64,000 nt of DNA, from positions 1-64,000 of the forward strand of contig NZ_UTHA01000087.1 of the NCBI RefSeq assembly GCF_900582195.1. Direction: 5' to 3'. Position 1 is the stretch's first letter; the number at the start of each line of letters is the position of its first letter. The stretch is from Pseudomonas viridiflava. Its GTDB lineage: Bacteria > Pseudomonadota > Gammaproteobacteria > Pseudomonadales > Pseudomonadaceae. Below are positions 51,168 through 58,819 of this stretch, in pieces. Under the pieces are notes generated by a model. It was given only the letters and a program-made list of their open reading frames with translations. It had not been told where the DNA came from and made no database searches. Position numbers and translations under genes: made by a program.

Positions 51168-53213
51168 TTACGCTGCTGCGTAACGTGGCAGTGAACTTCG
51201 CCACGGGTCATTGGCCCTGGCCAGCGCTGCCATCGGGGGCGGGCTGACGCTGTTGCCGCACATGTGGACCTGCTGGGTCTTGGTGAATGGCTTTCCGTCG
51301 GCACCGTGGCTGATGATGTAGTCGGCGGGGAAGCCTTGAGCCTTGTACAGCTCGGCCGGTTGTAGCATCCGCAGGCAGATGTCGACGATCACGTACGGCG
51401 TGCCCTTGATGGTGACGGTGACCAGTCCCAGACGATCCTTGGTGGTGATGGTTGGCGCTGGTGCGTCGGCGGCGCTCATGTTCTCGGTGCCGTAGTAGCT
51501 GATCAGGAATGCCGCGACCCGCAGCGCGCCGTCCTCCACCTCTGGCGAGAGTTGCAACTCGACCAGAGAACTCTTGCCGCCACCACCGGCCGTGATGGTC
51601 GGCGCTGGTTCGTCCACACCTTGGCCAACGCTGGCGCCGAACTGGCGTTCCATGAAAGCAGTGACCAGCCCGTGATGAGTGCCGCCGGCGCTGATGGTGT
51701 GCAGCGGATCGGCTGTGTTCCGCGCATCGCAGTTGCCGCGCAGGTGCACCAGGTTCGCTGTCACCAGTTGCTGCTGACTGCCTGTGTTGGTTACCGTGGT
51801 CATCGGATCGTCGACGCTCTTGGCGTCGGTGGTATTGAAGCCTCCGTTCATCTGCGCCATGAACACGGTTGAGATACCCATGGCGTGGGCGGCGCCGGCG
51901 GGGCGCTGGTAGTTGCCGCCGCTAGTGATGGTCGGCAGCGGTTCGTCGAGCGCCTTGCCTTCATCCGAGAACCGGAATTTCACCAGGTGAGCCGCGGCGA
52001 GCGCGCGGTGGCCACGCGTCATCAAGGTGCCGAGAGGCTTGTCCGCCGCTACTGGGTTTCCGGCATATACCGGGCCACCGGCGCCGACGAGCACCGGACT
52101 GATCAGCGTCAGCTCGCCGCGATTCGCACAGGTCACCGTCGGCAACGGGGCGTGTGGATCGTTGACCCGGTCGCTGCCCTGATGGGTTGCTGGCGCAATA
52201 ATTGGGCTGGCCATGGCGAACGATCCGCCGCGCGGCCAAGAAGTTACGGTGCGCAGCGGGTCGTGTGCCGACTGAACACTTTCGCCCGACCAGTTCGCGA
52301 TCGGCACGATGAATGGGTCAGCGGCATCGATGACGAACTTCTTCATGCCCTTGGCAATCCGGCGCAGGGTGGCGGGTGCCAGCGGCTTTGCCCGATCGAA
52401 AATGCTTTTGCTCGGGATGGTCCAGTCGATGCATTCGGCGGCGGTGCGCCACTTCAGCTGGCCCTTGGCCGGGTTCTTCGCGTGGGTCGGCTCGGGCCAC
52501 ACAATCGCCTGTCCATCGCAGCGGGCGATCATGAACAGCCGCTCACGGCTGGTCGGTGCACCGAAGTCGCAGGCCTTGATGACCCGCCATTCGACGGCGT
52601 AGCCCAAACGCTGCAGCTCGGCGACGAACACTGTCCACGTTTGCCCGCGGCGTTTCGGGTCAGGCACCAGGAACTGCTGGTGAACCGGCACAACTTCGCC
52701 AGGCTCGGCGATGGCGCCGCCCAGCTTCATCACGCGGCCGGTCGACTTGCAGCGCTTGGCGATCAGCGGCCCCCACTGGAGGATCTGTTTCACGTTCTCC
52801 AAGCTGATGACGCGCGGCTTCTTCTTGCCGGCCCACTTCAGGCCGATCCACGACAGATTGCGGATCTCGCGCTTGCGTGGCTGTCCGCCGGCGGCTTGGC
52901 TGTGATGCGTGCAATCCGGCGACATGTGGAACCAACCAACGGCCTTGCCGCCACATTCGGTGTCGGGGTCTCCATCGAAGACGTCGGTGGTGTAGTGCAC
53001 CGCGCCCGGGTGGTTCACGGTGTGCATGCTGATCGCTTGGGGGCTGTGATTCTTCGCGACATTCACCGCGCGACCCAAGCCCATCTCCAGCCCGGTACCG
53101 GCACCGCCGCCACCGCAGAAGAAGTCGACAACGATCTCATCGTCCTGAGTGCTGAAGCCGAGTCCGTATTGAGTTTTGAAATCGAAGGGGTGTTTCTTCT
53201 GTTGCGCTGACAT
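51168..53213 (-). CDS. DNA (cytosine-5) methyltransferase with repeat-rich target region
   Basis: This 681-residue C5 cytosine methyltransferase has motif I VDFFCGGGGAGTGLE (29-43), the catalytic loop SPDCTHHS (Cys101; the usual PC is DC), ENV motif at 139-141, and motif X GNSVSPPP near the C terminus. Between about 315 and 600 lie some eight degenerate repeats of the form (V/A)D-x-P-x-PT(I/V)T...G...LV. These fill the target-recognition region and roughly double the usual length. No cognate restriction enzyme is adjacent. It probably protects phage DNA from host restriction or acts as an orphan regulator. Confidence 0.88.
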   Translation of the reverse strand: MSAQQKKHPFDFKTQYGLGFSTQDDEIVVDFFCGGGGAGTGLEMGLGRAVNVAKNHSPQAISMHTVNHPGAVHYTTDVFDGDPDTECGGKAVGWFHMSPDCTHHSQAAGGQPRKREIRNLSWIGLKWAGKKKPRVISLENVKQILQWGPLIAKRCKSTGRVMKLGGAIAEPGEVVPVHQQFLVPDPKRRGQTWTVFVAELQRLGYAVEWRVIKACDFGAPTSRERLFMIARCDGQAIVWPEPTHAKNPAKGQLKWRTAAECIDWTIPSKSIFDRAKPLAPATLRRIAKGMKKFVIDAADPFIVPIANWSGESVQSAHDPLRTVTSWPRGGSFAMASPIIAPATHQGSDRVNDPHAPLPTVTCANRGELTLISPVLVGAGGPVYAGNPVAADKPLGTLMTRGHRALAAAHLVKFRFSDEGKALDEPLPTITSGGNYQRPAGAAHAMGISTVFMAQMNGGFNTTDAKSVDDPMTTVTNTGSQQQLVTANLVHLRGNCDARNTADPLHTISAGGTHHGLVTAFMERQFGASVGQGVDEPAPTITAGGGGKSSLVELQLSPEVEDGALRVAAFLISYYGTENMSAADAPAPTITTKDRLGLVTVTIKGTPYVIVDICLRMLQPAELYKAQGFPADYIISHGADGKPFTKTQQVHMCGNSVSPPPMAALARANDPWRSSLPRYAAA

Positions 53214-53275
53214 GAGTTATCCTTCGGGCGTGCGCCCGCTACTCAAAAATATGGGATTTCTTGATAGCGAAATTA

Positions 53276-53286
53276 GGGGGGGGGGG
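53276..53286 (+). repeat. Poly-G tract (11 G) abutting a start codon
   Basis: Eleven G immediately precede ATG 53287 and also lie in frame behind an ATG at 53251. The tract may be the Shine-Dalgarno element itself. Slippage would alter SD spacing or, from 53251, the reading frame. Confidence 0.95.
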
Positions 53287-53874
53287 ATGGATGTTGATAC
53301 GAAATCCTTAAACCGATGGGGAAAGCCTTTAAATATCGGTTTGTTTGGATTAGCTGCTCTTGTTGTGATTGCAGTAGGGTTCTACTTGAGTGTATTCAAT
53401 AATGGTCTTTCGCCTAAGTCTGGCAGTTGGTCAAACTTCGGTTCTTTCTTTGGAGGCTTGATTGGCCCTGGTATTTCTCTGGTTACGCTTATAGCTCTGC
53501 TTCGTACTATTGATCTTCAGCTTGAGCAGAGTGCACACTTTGTTGAAGAGGGGAGCTCTGCAAGGCTTTCTGAGTACAAGGCAAGTCAGCTCAGATTGCT
53601 GGATCAGCAAATTTTGATGTATGACCGAATGATTGATAGGTATGAGGCTGATGTCGAACGAATATCTTTGTATTCACGTAGTACAGGCACTGTCAGAACC
53701 GCTGATTTGAATTCTGCGCGGAGCAATCTAGAAGGTGCTGAACGTGAAATAAAACTTTTAATACAGCTTTCCGTTATGCTTTCATTAGATGAGTTTAAAA
53801 CTCTCGAAGAGTTACGGACTAAGGTGCAGCAAGGGCTGCGTTCTATCAATCCAAACCTCTACGACCTCACTTAA
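53287..53874 (+). CDS. Membrane-anchored cargo protein with GSF-type motif
   Basis: This 195-residue AT-rich protein has two N-terminal transmembrane helices (about 17-37 and 53-75) around FGSFFGGLIGPGISLV. Long helical, coiled-coil-like sequence follows (LEQSAHFVEEGSSARLSEYK; LDQQILMYDRMIDRYEADVER). It is shorter than the Abi-like 54972 and 44218 products but has the same front end. The start directly follows 11 G. It converges with the frameshifted gene at 53879 and is divergent from the methyltransferase. Defence or exclusion role inferred. Confidence 0.66.
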   Translation: MDVDTKSLNRWGKPLNIGLFGLAALVVIAVGFYLSVFNNGLSPKSGSWSNFGSFFGGLIGPGISLVTLIALLRTIDLQLEQSAHFVEEGSSARLSEYKASQLRLLDQQILMYDRMIDRYEADVERISLYSRSTGTVRTADLNSARSNLEGAEREIKLLIQLSVMLSLDEFKTLEELRTKVQQGLRSINPNLYDLT

Positions 53875-53878
53875 ATAA

Positions 53879-54188
53879 CTACATGCCCTCACTTGCGCTT
53901 GCGAATTCCTCAAGCTGTCGCGACCATTTTTCATTGGCGATTAGTTCCGGTCGCGACATGCTGGCGAATCGTTCTGATTCATTGGCCAACGCCGCAGCCA
54001 GATTGATGATGAACGTCGACACCGTCTCCTGCCATTCCTCGAAGCTGTGTCGTTTGCCGAGAATCAGCAAGGCATCATCGAGCGCTTTCGAAACAATCAG
54101 CGATCGCTTTCTCGGCGCCGATCCGATCGAGCAGCGCCTTCTCCTTGGCGCGCTTGTCCTTCTGCAATTCCGCGTTGCTCTTAGCCAT
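53879..54188 (-). pseudogene. Frameshifted small phage gene
   Basis: ATG 54188 opens MAKSNAELQKDKRAKEKALL, then DRIGAEKAIA, and stops at 54072. The +1 frame carries on as SLIVSKALDDALLILGKRHS, then FEEWQETVSTFIINLAAALA, to a stop at 53879. Together they would make one protein of about 103 residues. The break is near 54090-54105. The part from 54070 alone has only a TTG start without SD. Either a real mutation, a sequencing error or a programmed frameshift. Confidence 0.55.
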
Positions 54189-54269
54189 GGCCTACCAATT
54201 CAATTCCGCTGGCCGGCTCGTTACCAGGTGGTGTATCTATGGCTCAACTCACACTGGCAGGAGGCCGAC

Positions 54270-54458
54270 ATGAGGTTGCAGAGCGATGTAGATGCGCTGG
54301 CGGCGATCGAAGAGGACGCCAAGGCAATGCTGAAACGGATAGGGCTGCCTGACGATGCAGTGAAGCTGGAGGTGGTCGTGTTCCTTCGGGAGGTGATCGA
54401 CCTGGCCAGCTACATGGAGTCGAAGCATCGAATCGTTGAGCCGCCGAGCTTCGTATGA
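54270..54458 (+). CDS. Small hypothetical phage protein
   Basis: This 62-residue helical protein (MRLQSDVDALAAIEEDAKAM...VVVFLREVIDLASYMESK) is acidic and has no membrane segment. GGAGG lies 5 bases before the ATG. Its GC-rich codon use matches the phage backbone, unlike the AT-rich cargo genes, yet it is also on the plus strand. Not recognised. Confidence 0.55.
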   Translation: MRLQSDVDALAAIEEDAKAMLKRIGLPDDAVKLEVVVFLREVIDLASYMESKHRIVEPPSFV

Positions 54459-54480
54459 GGCGCTTGGGCCAGGAAGTCGA

Positions 54481-54882
54481 TCAGGCGCGCCGGACCTTGA
54501 AGTGCAACATCGCCTTGATGCTGTGGCAGTAATCCTGAAGCCGCTCGTAGGCTTTGTATTTGGCCTGACTTCGAGTGGCTGCCCACACCCTTACCAGATC
54601 TTCGCGGGCCTCGCGGTTCCAGTCGAGATCGTCCCAGTCATGCTTGAACGGCAGGACCAGCCATTCTTTCAACGGCAGCGTCTCTGCCATTTCGCCGTAC
54701 TGCATTTCGTGGGTGGGGTGGTAATTGCCGATCCGCTTCTTCGGGTCTTCATCCAGTACCACGCCGATGTAATGGCCGCGATCCGCCAAGATTACGCCGG
54801 GCTTCCCGTAGGCTATGACGCGACGGCCGATCTCGGCGGGCACTTGATAATGCTGTCGGACGTATGCGCAGTTGTGGCTCAT
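54481..54882 (-). CDS. Conserved hypothetical phage protein
   Basis: This 133-residue protein has an N-terminal half with VPAEIGRRVIAYGKPGVILADRGHYIGVVLDED, resembling a small beta-barrel. The C-terminal half is helical (LDWNREAREDLVRVWAATRS; LQDYCHSIKAMLHF). It starts MSHNCAYVRQHY. It is part of the leftward early operon. The type is common in Pseudomonas prophages, without known function. Confidence 0.7.
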   Translation of the reverse strand: MSHNCAYVRQHYQVPAEIGRRVIAYGKPGVILADRGHYIGVVLDEDPKKRIGNYHPTHEMQYGEMAETLPLKEWLVLPFKHDWDDLDWNREAREDLVRVWAATRSQAKYKAYERLQDYCHSIKAMLHFKVRRA

Positions 54883-54971
54883 GGATTTCTCCAGTCAGGT
54901 ACTGCCCACCGTGACTGGGTGCGGCAATGGTTGATATAGTGGCAATTTGATAATTTAACTAAGGGAGAGTC

Positions 54972-55775
54972 ATGGATACTTGGGAATCTAGGTTGGAGGA
55001 GCGCAAGTTAAAAATTGCGATTAGCGTGGCGGTATCAATTGTTATCGTTGGTGTGGCTCTGATAGGTCTTGTGTTGTGCGTTTATGTTGAACAATTTGGA
55101 GTCGTTAGAGCGAATAGCCAAGAGATATGGGGGCAGTTTGGTGACTTTGTAGGAGGACTCACTAATCCCGCGCTAAGTTTTCTCTCGCTTTTAGTTTTGC
55201 TGTTGGCGCTATATGTGCAGGTTAGAGAGTCAAGGAAAACTTCTAAAGCGCTAGTGGCGCAACTTGAAGCATTGAAAAAAGATAGGTTTGAAGCGACATT
55301 TTTCAAAATTCTTGAGCGGATGGAAGAAAGTTCGGAGCGACTCGGTAATGATGTGCCTATTCCCGACGGTAGTCATAAAAGCTTTGCTTTTTGGGTTTCG
55401 GAGAGAATTCGTAAGATAGAACCGCCGGATAAGAGTTTGAGTTATCTCCAGAAAGCTCGTTATTTTAGGAATGCGCTGATTGATATTTTTCAAGAAGGTC
55501 TTATTGATGATGTGGTATTGCAATGGTTTCGGCGTGTCAAGAAGGTTCAGGAGTATATTAATCATTCCACCCTTTCGGATTTGGATAAGGAGTTATATAG
55601 AAGCATCTTTGTCGATAGTTTTGGTGCGAAAGAGCATTTGATGTATTACGCGCTTGCGTATGTTTATACGCCTCATGTTAAACGGATGACTAGGAGAGAT
55701 AATATAGGGTGGAGGGTTACTAGGACAAATTCTTGGGCGGTGCATTTCAATAATTATTTTTCTGTTACATCGTAA
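54972..55775 (+). CDS. Putative phage abortive infection-type membrane protein (prophage cargo)
   Basis: This 267-residue AT-rich protein has two transmembrane helices (about 14-36 and 60-80) around FGDFVGGLTNPALSFL. Next come the amphipathic VQVRESRKTSKALVAQLEALKKDRFEATFFKILERM, equivalent to FYKMI in 44218, and a C-terminal helical domain with EHLMYYALAYVY. This matches the PutAbiC layout of the chromosomal 44218 product nearly step for step. AAGGGAGAG precedes the ATG. It opposes the early operon. Abortive-infection activity is inferred. Confidence 0.7.
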   Translation: MDTWESRLEERKLKIAISVAVSIVIVGVALIGLVLCVYVEQFGVVRANSQEIWGQFGDFVGGLTNPALSFLSLLVLLLALYVQVRESRKTSKALVAQLEALKKDRFEATFFKILERMEESSERLGNDVPIPDGSHKSFAFWVSERIRKIEPPDKSLSYLQKARYFRNALIDIFQEGLIDDVVLQWFRRVKKVQEYINHSTLSDLDKELYRSIFVDSFGAKEHLMYYALAYVYTPHVKRMTRRDNIGWRVTRTNSWAVHFNNYFSVTS

Positions 55776-55781
55776 TAGAAT

Positions 55782-56123
55782 TCACAGTGGGGCGGGATTA
55801 TGGGATTCAATAATTTCATCTCCGGGATTGCGTTTTAGCTCAGCCAAGCTTTCACTCCGAAACATCCGCGCCACGTTTTCGCTTATCTGCACTTTGTGGC
55901 GCGGACTGCCTATCGCCTGATAAGAAAGGGTTGGCCCGAGCGCATGAGCGTTCAAAATCAAGTTCTGAATCGCCTCGCTCATTTCCTCGATGCCGTTCCA
56001 GGCCATCAGCTCATCAAGCTTCTGGCGGGTGCCGAGCCTGACCCGGTGCCGCAACTCCTTCTCGTCGTACTGCACCCGCTTCTCGGCAGCTTTGGCCGAT
56101 CGTTCTTGTCCACTCTTGGCCAT
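55782..56123 (-). CDS. Hypothetical phage protein, possibly ribbon-helix-helix
   Basis: This 113-residue protein starts MAKSGQERSAKAAEKRVQYD and has a KELRHRVRLGTRQKLDELM segment resembling the strand-helix start of a ribbon-helix-helix DNA-binding unit, then EEMSEAIQNLILNAHALG. Its 5' untranslated region and first codons are nearly identical to those of the frameshifted gene at 54188, although the proteins differ. It may be a small regulator. Confidence 0.6.
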   Translation of the reverse strand: MAKSGQERSAKAAEKRVQYDEKELRHRVRLGTRQKLDELMAWNGIEEMSEAIQNLILNAHALGPTLSYQAIGSPRHKVQISENVARMFRSESLAELKRNPGDEIIESHNPAPL

Positions 56124-56287
56124 GGCCTACCTCTTCAATTCCGCTGGCCGGCAAGTCCAGCCAGGCCTGTCGTTTTCGCTACTGGGGAGCATCTCATACT
56201 GCTGCTATCTACAGGATCCTGTAAGTGGTGGCAATTTGGTTTTATTTGAGGTATTAGATATCGCTACTTTAATAGAGGAGTGTCATA

Positions 56288-56917
56288 GTGACGATTGATA
56301 ATCTGATGCTTACTGTGCATAGGGTTCCGGAAATAACCTTGAACACTGGTACTGATTGGGTTGCCATTTTAGGCTCCATGGCAGCTATTATTGCAGTTGT
56401 TGTAGGCTCTATTTATAATGCGAGTTCATTCAAGAAAACAATAATCAGTCAAGAAACAATCGCAAAAAAGAATGTTGCATTTCAGGAGAATAGAAGCAGG
56501 TCGGAGTTTCTGGCGAAAAGTCGGTTGGAATGGATTGCACTAATTAGAGAGCAAGTGGCCCATTTTTTATCATTGGGTCAATCTGTTCATGACCTATCTA
56601 AATATGTAAAAGATACCTCTTCGGTTTCGGGGGTTGATAAAGATAAAGCCTTTGACGTGCCTGATGAATCTCTCAAGTTACGACGTACCGAGTTATACGA
56701 TAAGCTCGCAAAGGCAAGGTTGCATTTTGCTCAGTTAGAATTGTTGTTAAGTCCAAATGACATGAATTCTAAAAAGCTGGTCTCTGCTATGAGTGACTAC
56801 ATCCAAGCGGCATGTGAATATAGGGGAATTGTAGATAAGGGGCAGGCAGTCGTAAGTGTTACCCAGGAAATACTTCGAAGAGAGTGGGATAAAGTCTCGA
56901 CTATGGAGGTCCCTTAA
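56288..56917 (+). CDS. Single-helix membrane-anchored cargo protein
   Basis: This 209-residue AT-rich protein has one N-terminal transmembrane helix (about 24-45, WVAILGSMAAIIAVVVGSIY) and a cytosolic helical domain (RSRSEFLAKSRLEWIALIREQVAHFLSLG; LRRTELYDKLAKARLHFAQLELLLSPND). The start is GTG with GAGGAG 7 bases upstream. It lacks the GDF motif of the other cargo proteins but has the same plan of N-terminal membrane anchor plus helical effector part, and also opposes the early operon. Not recognised. Confidence 0.65.
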   Translation: MTIDNLMLTVHRVPEITLNTGTDWVAILGSMAAIIAVVVGSIYNASSFKKTIISQETIAKKNVAFQENRSRSEFLAKSRLEWIALIREQVAHFLSLGQSVHDLSKYVKDTSSVSGVDKDKAFDVPDESLKLRRTELYDKLAKARLHFAQLELLLSPNDMNSKKLVSAMSDYIQAACEYRGIVDKGQAVVSVTQEILRREWDKVSTMEVP

Positions 56918-56961
56918 GTATAACGTTTTTCAAGTTGATGTGGTCGCTGAGAATGCTGACC

Positions 56962-57525
56962 TCACTTGATCCTGATCGAGCTTTCGCCGCGCTCAAGGTG
57001 AGCCCAGACTGGTTCCGGTAGCCGTTCATGTTCCGCGTCTTCGCCGGCTTCGATGCGCTTGCGCACCGCGTCGTTGTGATCACGGATTTCTTTGAGCTTC
57101 ACGGCGATAGTTTTCTTGTCTGGAGTGATCACGCTCTTCAACGTGACAAACTCGTCAGGCACTGCTTGCTCGTTGTCGACAATGACCTTCTCGGGCGAGA
57201 GCGCCAGTGTGATAGTGAACAGTGGTCGCTTGATCGACTTGATGTCTGCGGCCTCCATGTTCCGGCGCAGGTAATCGCTGAGCTGGCCCACGGTGTTTTT
57301 TTTGATGCGTTTGAGTTCGTTGAGGCGGTCGACTTCCTTGTCGATTGCGTCGATGTCACCTTCAATGTTCCGGCGCAGCATGACGACGTTGTCGGCCTTC
57401 ACTTCGAACTCGCCCTTGATGCCGTCCATGGTGTCTTGGATGGCCTGGCGCAGTCCTTCGTCGTCGCTGTCAGCCAAGGCTGCGAGCTCGGCCATCTGCA
57501 CATTCAGTTTGTAGAGATCGGTCAT
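56962..57525 (-). CDS. Siphovirus Gp157-like protein
   Basis: This 187-residue protein starts MTDLYKLNVQMAELAALADS and has a long coiled coil (VVMLRRNIEGDIDAIDKEVDRLNELKRIKKN). The family segment LSDYLRRNMEAADIKSIKRPLFTITLALSPEKV and a C-terminal DEFVTLKSVITPDKKTIAVKLK follow. This is the Gp157 pattern. Homologues in streptococcal phages were linked to phage resistance, and the gene usually sits beside recombination genes, as here. It overlaps the recombinase-like gene by 4 bases. Confidence 0.82.
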   Translation of the reverse strand: MTDLYKLNVQMAELAALADSDDEGLRQAIQDTMDGIKGEFEVKADNVVMLRRNIEGDIDAIDKEVDRLNELKRIKKNTVGQLSDYLRRNMEAADIKSIKRPLFTITLALSPEKVIVDNEQAVPDEFVTLKSVITPDKKTIAVKLKEIRDHNDAVRKRIEAGEDAEHERLPEPVWAHLERGESSIRIK

Positions 57526-58271
57526 GCTGCGCCCTCCAAGGCATCTTCAAGGTCTGCTTTACGGGCGTCTTTGGCGCGCGTGAATTTGAGTTTGTGAGCA
57601 GCGCACTCTGGTTCGGTTTTGCGCAAGTCCAGCTTTCGCATCGCTGATTTATAGAGCTGCTCCAACTCGTTGAGTGATTGCGCGGTACCAATCAAGTGGA
57701 GCGTTTCAGCTAGCCATTCGCGGTATTCAGCAGCCAGACGCTCCTTCGCTTCGATCTTGTCCTCGGCGCGCTCGATTTCGGCTTCACCCAGGCGTTCATT
57801 GACATAGTGAATGTCGTCGTAAAGACCCAGGCGAACGTCGGCGGAGAAGCCGAGCTGGCTCAGGCACTTGCCGATCGCGTCAGTAAGGGATTTCTTTGGA
57901 GCATCAAAGTCAGTGCTGATGCTTCCGAATTTGTTCTGAGTGATGAAAGGCGTGTGTCCGTAGTGCGTGATGGTTTTGCGCTCGCCATCGCCGCCCAAGT
58001 ACCAAAGTGCGACCTTGAGGGTATGCACCTGGGCATGGGCTAGCACCGAACCTTCTTTGTTCAAAAGTGGTCCGCCGATATCGAAGCGCTCCTCGATGAC
58101 GTCGTAACCCCAGCCGGTACCGCACGGTCCGAATTGTTCGGTGGCACGTTTAGCCAGGTACTGGGCGTTCACTGCAGTACCCGTGAAGCCGCCCAGACCG
58201 GTGTATTCCTTGGTGAATTTGGGGTCGGTCTTTTCGACTTCTTCCCATAGGGCCAGGTTGGGTGCAGGCAT
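57522..58271 (-). CDS. Probable single-strand annealing (Rad52-like) phage protein
   Basis: This 249-residue protein has an N-terminal alpha/beta half: KYTGLGGFTGTAVNAQYLAKRATEQFGPCGTGWGYDV-type features, HYGHTPFITQNKF, DAPKKSLTDAIGKCLSQLGFS. The C-terminal part is helical and charged. The pattern of a repeated aligned helix, GWGY, and KSxTDAIGKxLSxLGF fits phage ssDNA-annealing proteins of the Rad52 superfamily. Neighbouring Gp157 is the usual partner. It would anneal ssDNA in phage recombination. Assignment by motif memory only. Confidence 0.55.
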   Translation of the reverse strand: MPAPNLALWEEVEKTDPKFTKEYTGLGGFTGTAVNAQYLAKRATEQFGPCGTGWGYDVIEERFDIGGPLLNKEGSVLAHAQVHTLKVALWYLGGDGERKTITHYGHTPFITQNKFGSISTDFDAPKKSLTDAIGKCLSQLGFSADVRLGLYDDIHYVNERLGEAEIERAEDKIEAKERLAAEYREWLAETLHLIGTAQSLNELEQLYKSAMRKLDLRKTEPECAAHKLKFTRAKDARKADLEDALEGAA

Positions 58272-58314
58272 GACGATCTCCCGCCGCGCATGTGCGCAGC
58301 TTTGAAAGATGGGT

Positions 58315-58431
58315 TTATTGAGTGATGCGGTCGGCGAGGGCGCTGAGCAACATCAGGAAGGTGAAAACGCCGATGGCAAAGAATGATCCGCGCCGAATCA
58401 GAATGCGGCGGGCAAGCTGGCGACCGGTCAC
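58315..58431 (-). CDS. Small phage membrane peptide
   Basis: This 38-residue frame begins at a GTG overlapping the upstream stop (GTGA) and has one transmembrane helix (GSFFAIGVFTFLMLLSALA) after a basic start (TGRQLARRILIRR). Overlap-coupled start and clean topology support translation. Function unknown. Confidence 0.5.
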   Translation of the reverse strand: MTGRQLARRILIRRGSFFAIGVFTFLMLLSALADRITQ

Positions 58432-58622
58432 GGCCGAACCCTCACCGCAATCCGTTTGCCTTTCATGGACGGCGTTAGACGCTGTGGGAGATTTGCGACC
58501 AGATCCTCGCGCTTGCGACCGATCACCTCGTTGAAGGGAAGGCCGAAGCCGAGCAGGGCGATCTTGTGTTCGATGTCTTCGAGCTGCTCGTCGATGAGCG
58601 ATTTAACCGGTGCCGTACTCAT
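58428..58622 (-). CDS. Small hypothetical phage protein
   Basis: This 64-residue protein (MSTAPVKSLIDEQLEDIEHK, then IALLGFGLPFNEVIGRKREDL) has a basic tail (KGKRIAVRVRP). It overlaps both neighbours by 4 bases (ATGA and GTGA), so it is embedded in a coupled operon. Not recognised. Confidence 0.6.
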   Translation of the reverse strand: MSTAPVKSLIDEQLEDIEHKIALLGFGLPFNEVIGRKREDLVANLPQRLTPSMKGKRIAVRVRP

Positions 58623-58819
58623 ACAGTCTCCTTGCGCTGCTGACAGACGTCGCGCAGCCGCTCGCAGAAGTGGTTGAATTCGTCGATGGTGATGGCGCTG
58701 TCGGTGAAAAGGCGGGTGATCAGCTCCTGTACAAGCAAACCTGTCTCTTCATGGGCGAAGGGGGCGGTCACACCATCGAGTGCTTTGTCGATCAGTATGT
58801 GCGGGCTCAAAAGCCGCAC
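58619..58819 (-). CDS. Small hypothetical phage protein
   Basis: This 66-residue helical protein from a GTG start (MRLLSPHILIDKALDGVTAP; LVQELITRLFTDSAITIDEF) overlaps the preceding gene's 3' end by 13 bases and the next gene by 4. No motif is recognised. Confidence 0.55.
   Translation of the reverse strand: MRLLSPHILIDKALDGVTAPFAHEETGLLVQELITRLFTDSAITIDEFNHFCERLRDVCQQRKETV

Noticed and set aside
51885..53210. 441-residue open frame on the plus strand opposite the methyltransferase
   Set aside because: It is the antisense of a gene with clear catalytic motifs. The translation is Arg/Gly/Val-rich with no family features, as expected from high-GC codon third positions.
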